Of a stretch of 64,000 nucleotides of DNA, positions 26,601 to 35,600 are shown piece after piece. The notes beneath the pieces are model-generated. The model did not search any database and was not told where the DNA came from. It saw only the letters and a program-made list of their open reading frames with translations. A program made the translations under genes and the position numbers. Source of the DNA: Sthenelais limicola (taxonomy: Eukaryota; Annelida; Polychaeta; Phyllodocida; Sigalionidae); the NCBI GenBank assembly GCA_942159475.1, contig OW804097.1, positions 55,200,986 to 55,264,985 of the forward strand. The letters are read 5' to 3'. Position 1 is the first letter of the stretch; the number at the start of each line of letters is the position of its first letter.

Positions 26601-29600
26601 TCATACATAGAGATTATAATATTGTTTAGAAATAGACAACAGATTTGTTCCATAGAATTTTCGGCCCAATTAAAATACATACAGTCATAAGTACAGTAGT
26701 CATAGTTCGCAAGGATAAGAAATTGTTAAATTGAATGCACCGTGTTCCCTTAGATACCTATAGTATAGGATTAGGGTTTGTCAAGTTGAACAAAACAGTT
26801 GGGTTGAAAGGTATTCTACTGCCCTGCTCGCAGCATTGAGTGGTGATGATGCCACTCTTTGTAATATATCTATTAATTGAATGAATAGGCAGGGAGACAT
26901 GCAAGTCCCCTATATTGTACTGGTGTTTTACTGTTATTAGATGTATGGCATAATCTGGCTGGCAGACCTACCCAGGCTTCTAGACGACACAGACATACTC
27001 ATCCTCCTCACATCTGCTATCTGTCATGACCTCGACCATCCGGGATACAACAATGTATATCAGGTAATTCAAATTTTATTTTGTTGAAATTACTAATCGG
27101 TTTATATGCAATGTTGTAAGGTTCCTTATTATTATTATGATTATATATGCTACCAACAATATGTATTTCGAAATTCAAAGATACTCTTGGAAGAACTGTT
27201 CCCCAATTTCCACAACAAATTGTAATTTTTTGTAATATTTCATGATTTGGAAATACCTATATTTGTGCACTTATGATTGTAGCCATGTGAGTGACCATCA
27301 ATTAGAGTTCCTGGGGTAGTAATCCCTAAACACTAATACGCCCTACCGTGTCAGGACTGTAACGCATAATGTAATGATATGCAACACACTGGTTTCCCAC
27401 ATGGAGACAATTTGCAACACTTCCTATGATATGATATTATACATGTACATATTTTCTGCTATTTAATGGTCCTCCAGGTCAACGCCCGGACAGAGCTAGC
27501 CCTCAGGTATAATGACATATCACCTCTAGAAAACCATCATTGTGCGGTGGCCTTTGAGATTCTTCTACAACCTCATGCTAACATATTTAAAAACCTCTCG
27601 CCAGAAGAATACAAATATGTTAGAGCTGGCATGATAAAGTAAGTGGAATTCCTATCAAATAACATATCTAATTATTATTTAGTCAAATGTAATATTATGT
27701 ATTCATTTTCGAAACATAACCAATGAAATGTTTTTTATCATATTTATTTTCAGCAAAAATTGGTTAGCGTTAACTTTAGGCTTGATGTGATTTCGTATAT
27801 ACAAATCAAAGACTGCGCATATATTTGCGTATCACACTAAAAATTAGTTATGGGTATAATGGTAAATTTGTGATTTATCATTGATATAAATGAACGAAAG
27901 AATCCCTCAAAACATTTCACAAAACATAATAATCACACTAGGAATGTATTGTAGTAATGGTAATTGAAAAATATTAACTGTTAATGTTTATTTACTTGTT
28001 AGTATGAGGTATCTAAAAGTTGGGATGGAGTAAATATCTAATTAGGATTATGTAGAAGCTCTTGGTGTACGACTATGATTTAAATTTAAATTTATTGAAA
28101 TGCATATTGCATGGGTTATTTTCAACGAATGAGACATATTACTTCTATGTGAAATTTCTCCGAAATAATTTGTTTAAATCTCATTTTAGGTGTATATTAG
28201 CGACAGACATGGCCAAACATTCAGAAATATTAGAAAACTTCAAAGCAGTAATTCCGCACTTCAAATCATCAACGCAACCGCATAAAGATTTGGTAAGTAT
28301 GCTACCCTTTCCTTTTTTCTTTTTTATTAAATTAATTTTTGACTTGTGTCCCAAGCTAAATTTACTGACCCGTAGTCTTATATTTGAAGCTAGCATAAAG
28401 ATAAACTACTTCGAATTCTTTGCTTCATATTATGAGGAATTGAATCAAATTAAATACATACTTCCTTACATTTATGATAATAGTGGAAACTAAGCATCGG
28501 TAATTTAATAGACTCCTCTGGACTCAATTTAAGGCCATTTTCATATTAAAAAGTGAATAAAATATTACCCCCATTTCTGATAGTAATTATTTGACCATAT
28601 ATGTTAATATCCCACTTTTTAAAAGTAACAATTTCTATTCCTTCTACCCTCCATATATTCATTATACTTGGGTATTATTAAGACCCAAAGCATTTTCTAA
28701 ACTGTTTGCGCTTCTGCGTGGCATTGGATCTGTTCCATTGCAAGAGCTACATGCCAGCTGTTGCCATTTCCCTTCATCTTATAATCCACAGACGACTGAA
28801 CAACTAACAATCTTCATTCATTCCATTAATAGCTACAATATTATTTTGTTACGGTTGGTACAAAGGCGAACATTTTATGACATTTGATATATATATTGTA
28901 TGTGATGTGTCACAGAAAAATGAGTCATAATTCGCAAAAATAATATTTTTGAAATGTTTTTACCACGAGAACTCTTCGGGCAAATGTTTTGATTTTGGGA
29001 CTGTTTAATGCTCTCAGTTCTATCAGTCCGTGCACCAAATTTATATATGTAATATGTCTCTGCGTTTCTAAGGTCAAGCTATAGAAGTTTATTTAACTAT
29101 AATGTTAATTAGATATCATAATGTTTACCATCATTGGGATCCGCTTGATCTCATTTTTTCAAATAATTCGGATGATATCTCAAAATCCAATTTTTACGAC
29201 TTATGACTCATTTGTCAGTAACGCATAACATAAGTATTATAATATTGATTGATTATAATACGTTGCTATCAACAGAAAACCTGCAGGTAATGCCGAGTTG
29301 ATTATCTAAGAACATGTTAAAATTCTAAACAGAAAAAAAACCAGTCCCCTACAAAAATATCCATTTACGCTTGCACTGAAGGAATAATAGTGTTTGAATG
29401 TCAGATTGCTTTATTATACAATTGTTTGCATTACCCACCGATCGATTTGGAGTGCAAATTTGCAATGCATGTGTACTTTGGTTAAACTTTTTCAGCGACC
29501 AGAGCACAAAGAAAAGGTAATATGTGTGTCCTTGAGAGAAGTTGTATTTGAAATTGTTTGTTTTAGGTTACACTTAAGGGTTACTTGGATTTTCTAAACA

Positions 29601-32600
29601 CTAAGGGAATACTTACGTCACACATTTATCCTGTCGTTAACCATGCAGGGGACAGTTTCATGCGGAGACCTAAGATAAGATGATTAAATAATGGCCACAT
29701 TTAGATTGTTCATTGAATGAAATATATTTCCAGTCAAATCAACTATAAGATTTAGTTGATATGACGTTTCATGAGAATGCTAACAGAATTAAGTATTATA
29801 ACTGCGGAATGGCACGGAAAGCCCTACATTGGCCTATACCGCTGGCATGCCAACATAGGAACGCCAACGCTGGCCCAACGCTGGCCCAACATCGGCAGGA
29901 ATATTGGGAAATGATACCCAACATTGGCACAACGTCATATCAACAACATCGGAAGCCATCATTTGCCCAACAGTGGCAATTACATTGGATCAACATCGGG
30001 TCAACGTTGGGACAGCATTGATATAGGCCGATGGACAGACTGAAATTGGACCAATGTAATAACCGCTGTCATTGGGCTGTTGGGCCACCAAAGGTGTGCT
30101 ATATGAGTCATATGGAGCAGATATGATAATTGTTGAATGACTCATAAAAATTAATAAAACAGTCCCCTGGTTACCTAACATTAAAACTCATACTATCTAA
30201 GACCCTCGTTACAACATCTTTGGTACTATTGTTGATGAAAGAGTGATCTATAGCTACTATGAATTCAATGAAAGGGAATCGGCCACTTTATAGTCCTTAA
30301 CCGCCATATTTTGCTGGTAAGTTAAAGTTACATGCAGTTAAAATTTGCGCACAGAATAACCTCCATATAAGGCGGGTGAAGTCCTAGGCTGGCTAGGGCC
30401 TTGGCGACTAAGCCAATTCCCATGCGATTCTCACGGAACTCACTGAAAAAGTATCCTCTGCGGCGCAAAATCGCATGAGAATCGGCTTAGTGGACTAGGG
30501 CCTTATGTCCTAGCGAAGTAATGTCCAGGATGATAGATGCATGTCCAGCGGTTAAAGAGGCTAAGATACCATTTAGAAATATTTTTGTAGTTTTTGATCA
30601 CTTGCATAAGTAAGGACATTTGTGTGAAATGTACCAGCGCTATATATTCCTTAAAACAATTGATATTTGTATATGAAATATATGGCAGTGATTCGATTGG
30701 GGAATTCAAATATGACAGAGGGAAGTAACTTGACAATAGAGTGCTGCCCTCAGTGCCCGGTGAAGGGATGTGAAGTAGGAGCGAGGCAGGAGATACATAG
30801 TGACATAAATGTGGAAATATTGACCATAAGAGATTGACCCTAAGTTATGACTAGCTCTGTCTAATGTAACTCAATTAAGTTTAGAGTACGCTAAGGCCAT
30901 CATGTATAAAGGCAAACAGTATTAGGAAGATACTCACAATGGGGTGTATCCACTGAGACGTTATTCCGTTGCTGTTGTTGCGTTTTGTAACTGCTTAATT
31001 CATTGCACTTGTGACATAGGATGAAGAAAGATGTGACAGCAATTTAGTTACATGAGTACCAAAATGATATTATTTTGATGCGACCCGTCGCAGCTAACAC
31101 AGGTCTAGCCGCAAAAGTTATATAATAGTTTTGCCACGCAGTATGCAAAATACGCAATAGATATGACAATATTTATGAGCATTAAGCACCTCAACAACAA
31201 AACTGCTCAGTGGAATGCATTCCAAGTAATATTCTATATTCTATCTATCCTTAATAATAACAGGGAGTTGTCCATACCTTCCCAATTAAAGGTACGGTAG
31301 ATTTAATTTCTATAAATGACACTGTATGAAGACATATTGCGGTGCACTACTTAAAGACATCGAGCGGGAGGTTTATTCCTAATCTATACTAGTGGATCTT
31401 TACTCCGTAAAATGTATGTAGTAACCAACGTTGGATTGATTCATGGTTCTTTTTTAATAGGTTGTAGGAAATAGTTTACAAGGTTTCTCTTTCATTGTTG
31501 ACACGGTGTTACACATATGGTACTACTACTATAGCTCGATAACCTGGTATTCTTTTTATTCAAACAATTTTCCTCTGATGTTTAATTCTCATATTACTTA
31601 CATTAACGATTATTATCTATATGTATTCATAATGTTTGCAAAGTGTGATACATTAAGGCAATGCATGGTATTTCCAATTTGGACACATTATGTTGCCATA
31701 TTATAACTAAAGTGAAAGTCGCATAGCGTGTGATGCATCAACCCCTTATAATGGCATCTCTCAAGATAATACATTTAACAACATGTCCAATGGCATATAT
31801 ACCTTCAGTTTATCCCGTTTCTATTAGAATTTGATACTCCCACTAAGGAATTAATACAGTCTACTTGTAACTAATTTTCTTAAATATCTTGGATTTTCTC
31901 ATTATCATGAAAATAGTTTTCAAATGTATAGTGTATCCAAATTGCACTTTTACAGTGTTTCCTCTATATTGTGACAGGCTGTTGCGACTTGAAAGACACT
32001 CGAATCGATATAATATTTATTCATTCCAGATTTATATGATAGAATTGTGTGTTGATTGGTGAAGGATCTGTTTACTACATTAAATCTTTAGGTCTACAAC
32101 AATGTCAGCCTCAGCTAGCCTCCTTCTCCTACATTTCCTAAAATACACATGGAAGAGGCATATTTGTCAATAGTAGGAATATCCAGCTGACACCATATTT
32201 GATTTAGGACATTTCAATGGGCAGCGCTCTAGCAACAACACCGATTAATTAATATTTGAGCTGCTCCTGACTCTCATTTCGCCACCCCCTTTCCCCCTCC
32301 CGCCCCCGTCATTCCTCCGTCCCTCTCCCCGTCCATCCCCTCGCCCATCCCCTCCTCGCCCTTCCTTGCCCTTCCTCCCCTTCCCTCCCATTCCTTCCCT
32401 TCCCTTCCCCTCCCTTCCCCTCCCTTCCCCTCCCTCCTCCTTCCTCCCCCTCTCTCCCCCTCTCTCCCCCTCCCTCCCCCTCCCTCCCCCTCCCTCCCCC
32501 TCCCTCCCCCTCCCTCCCCCTCCCTCCCCCTCCCTCCCCCTCCCTCCCCCTCCCTCCCCCTCCCTCCCCCTCCCTCCCCCTCCCTCCCCCTCCCTCCCCC

Positions 32601-35600
32601 TCCCTCCCCCTCCCTCCCCTTTCTCCAGTTCAGAACATATGCGACTAATAAAACAAATTTCCACCTTTTCTTTCAGCTGATGATGATCATAATGAAGGTG
32701 TCAGATATATCTAACGAGGCGAGACCTATGGAAGTTGCAGAACCTTGGATCGATCGTTTACTACAGGAATTTTTCAATCAGGTTCGGTTAAGAAAAAATA
32801 GAAGCTGTCTCACTGATATTTGATTCGGACTGGAACTGTCGATTTCCCCCACGAAGTCTGCATGTATTTTCTCCTCAACATAATCAAACTTTTCCCTTTC
32901 CTAAAAGAACGGAGAATAGTATCACCAAAATGAATATGTTCATCTTTGCAGCAACAATTTCAGCATATATTTCAGTGATATTTAATTACAACATCAACAC
33001 CTAAAATTTCATTGGAAAACGCTCTGAAATCTTTCTGAGGGGAAACATGTTTTAGTTATTTCAAAATTAGGTAATGATGCAATTTTCTACTAAAAATAGA
33101 AAGACCGATATTCACTGGAAGGGATATTCACGTCCATATGCCAAATACCTATCACTATAATCATTTTTGCTAATTTGGATCACTATTGCCTTGTTAATGT
33201 AAAACAAATCAATTATCACTGCAACGAGGTCATTTTGTGATACTACTTTTCTATAGTGACTCACTGTACCAAAGATTTCAGCTACCTACTCCCAATGACT
33301 TCTTCGTTAAGTTGAGCTACCTAGTGACTGAAACCTACACTGTTTCTCAGTGATTCCTTTCATTTTGATTTATGTAACTGACAACCACAACACAATTTTT
33401 AATCCCATATAGCTGCGGTTACTTTAGATCCAAGATAACAATTGCAATAGCAGGGGCAGTTATGTTCCCACGAAACCAAATCGCGGTTGTGAAGAAAACT
33501 GCTTGGGCGTTACCTTCTTTGCTAATCTCTTTTTTAAGTAAGTGCCACTTGAAATCGATAAAATGGGTGGAATACGATTTCAAAAAGGCGATTCGTATAC
33601 ACCACAAAATAATGAACTAACTTTTGCGCTACAAAGTCCACAAATAAAAACAGGAGTCATTAAATAAAACAGGAGTCGCCAAGTGCCCCACATAACAAAT
33701 CTATTTCGTATATAAACGGTAAACTTGATGCCAAGTGTCATAATATTTTATTCCATGGGCCCTCACTCATGAGATATCAAGTTGTTTTTAACGGCCAACC
33801 GCCCACCAAAATACTATGAACATTCTTTCTCAATATCATATACCGGGTATACGTATTAGATAAATAATAGATATGAACTTTAGATAAGGCACTTGACCGG
33901 CAAAACCACTTCACACAATCAAGAAAAACAATATTAGTATATTATTTAGTGCTTAGAGTGGGTGGTCGATCGATTTTGATCTCATATATTTTTCCCCTAG
34001 AGATCTCTGCGTATGCCTTGATCACCAATTTCTGTTTATGTATTATCAGAGATAGAAAACGAAAAGGTAATTAATCTTGTCGTCAGTCAGGCATTGTTGT
34101 ATGCACATATTTTCCAGATTTGGATGTGAATAAGTATGTAGTCATAAAATCTGGAAAACGCACACTACAGCATTATACTTCTTCCCACTACAAATTCGGG
34201 AACTGTACATAAAGTTCAATCTCACTGAAAGTTGCATTTTATTCATACATATAAGGACTTTCGAGTTGTCAGGGGTTTCCTCTCGCAGGTATAAGGAAGA
34301 ATAAGTAAAAGGAAATAAATCAAAGTGTATGACAAGGCAAAAGAAATAACTTAGCTCAATCGCTATACTGAAAAGATGTGATATTGCTATTATTATGTAA
34401 ATTATGCACTATGGATCTAAATTTGTTACATTTAAGATTTTAACCGAGGTTCTGTCTGTCCAGCTATCTCCATTCCAGAGGTGAAATAAGAATAAGGATA
34501 TATATTGAATAAGAGGAGACATATATATACGCTCCATTGAAATGAAAAATAAAATATTTCTCAAGGAGTGAAACTGTCGTGGATCTAAAGCAACCACAGG
34601 CGGATTATATGTCACTTTCACGAATGACTTACTAATATATTTTTCTACCCTTCCCTCCTCCTATGTACTTTATAATTGTTTGAGTTTCTTCTAAAAAGAT
34701 CCATCATTTTGTGCAGGTTGATTCAACACAGGGGTGAAATTAATGATAAGACTTTACCGACTCTTTATTCCTTCTCTTCAGGCGCATCAATTCTCCATGT
34801 TATATACACGCATGTCTCTCAAGATTGCATCTTGCCACTCTGTGTGTGGCTCTATAGTATCTTCTTCCCTTGCTCTTATCTCTTCTTATCTCTTTCTTTT
34901 GACGTCCTTTCTAGCTACTGATGATACTCATCAAAATGGCTGATATTTCTAATGAGGTCAGACCAATGGAGGTGTCAGACCGTTGGGTAGAATGCCTCCT
35001 TCAGGAATTTTTCAGACAGGTAAACATGAGAGATATAGTAGCTTATAGTTTGAGCTCAAAGCTGCATCAGATACGTATGCATATAATATGTATGTAACGC
35101 TTTGGAAAAGGCTTTTTTGAGTTGCGTATTCTATTGGACACAGATAGTGCTTTTAATTATTTTATTTATGTTTTATTGATAATTTTACTTGAGGAATATG
35201 TTTAAAGAATTTGTTCTGAAACTATAGCAACCAGATCTACTTTTTGTGTATAGTACTTGAAATTTTTCTTAGTATCAATAGTCATTCTATGAATCATTAT
35301 CAGTAATAAAAAAACAAGAACATGCTAGGTATCTTAATAGGGTACATTTTTCAAACGTAATCCATTTAAATTAAAATTAGATGCTTACATTGGTTTTGTT
35401 TGAGGTATACGTGTAGCGAAATTTATTCTGAGGTTAATCTAACTTTGGGGACAAGTATAATATATGATGTATATTTTAAGATGGCTAAACTTTCAATCTA
35501 CCAATATTTGCGAAATGTTATTCTATCTTTGATGAGAAATATTTTAAGGTGGGTAGCAAGGAGTAATTCCTGTTCTTATCTTCTCTGTTAGGGAGTACCA

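Larger units (their letters stand above)
28293..32676 (+). other. PDE9A intron 8
   Basis: A 4.4 kb intron before exon 9a. It contains the MITEs at 28896 and 30393, the CCAAC repeat at 29830 and the C/T-rich tract at 32280. The rest is unremarkable AT-rich sequence. Confidence 0.75.

Noticed and set aside
28062..28493. 143-codon continuous frame
   Set aside because: Only 28190-28292 is real (PDE9A exon 8). The rest is intron that happens to stay open past the GTAAGT donor.
32245..32680. Gly/Arg/Glu-rich and Pro/Ser/Leu-rich frames
   Set aside because: Translation of the TCCCTCCCCC array next to PDE9A exon 9a.
34915..35019. Exon 9b as a dead pseudo-exon
   Set aside because: It has no stop or frameshift, good splice sites and the conserved catalytic residues, and its identity to human PDE9A is as high as that of exon 9a.
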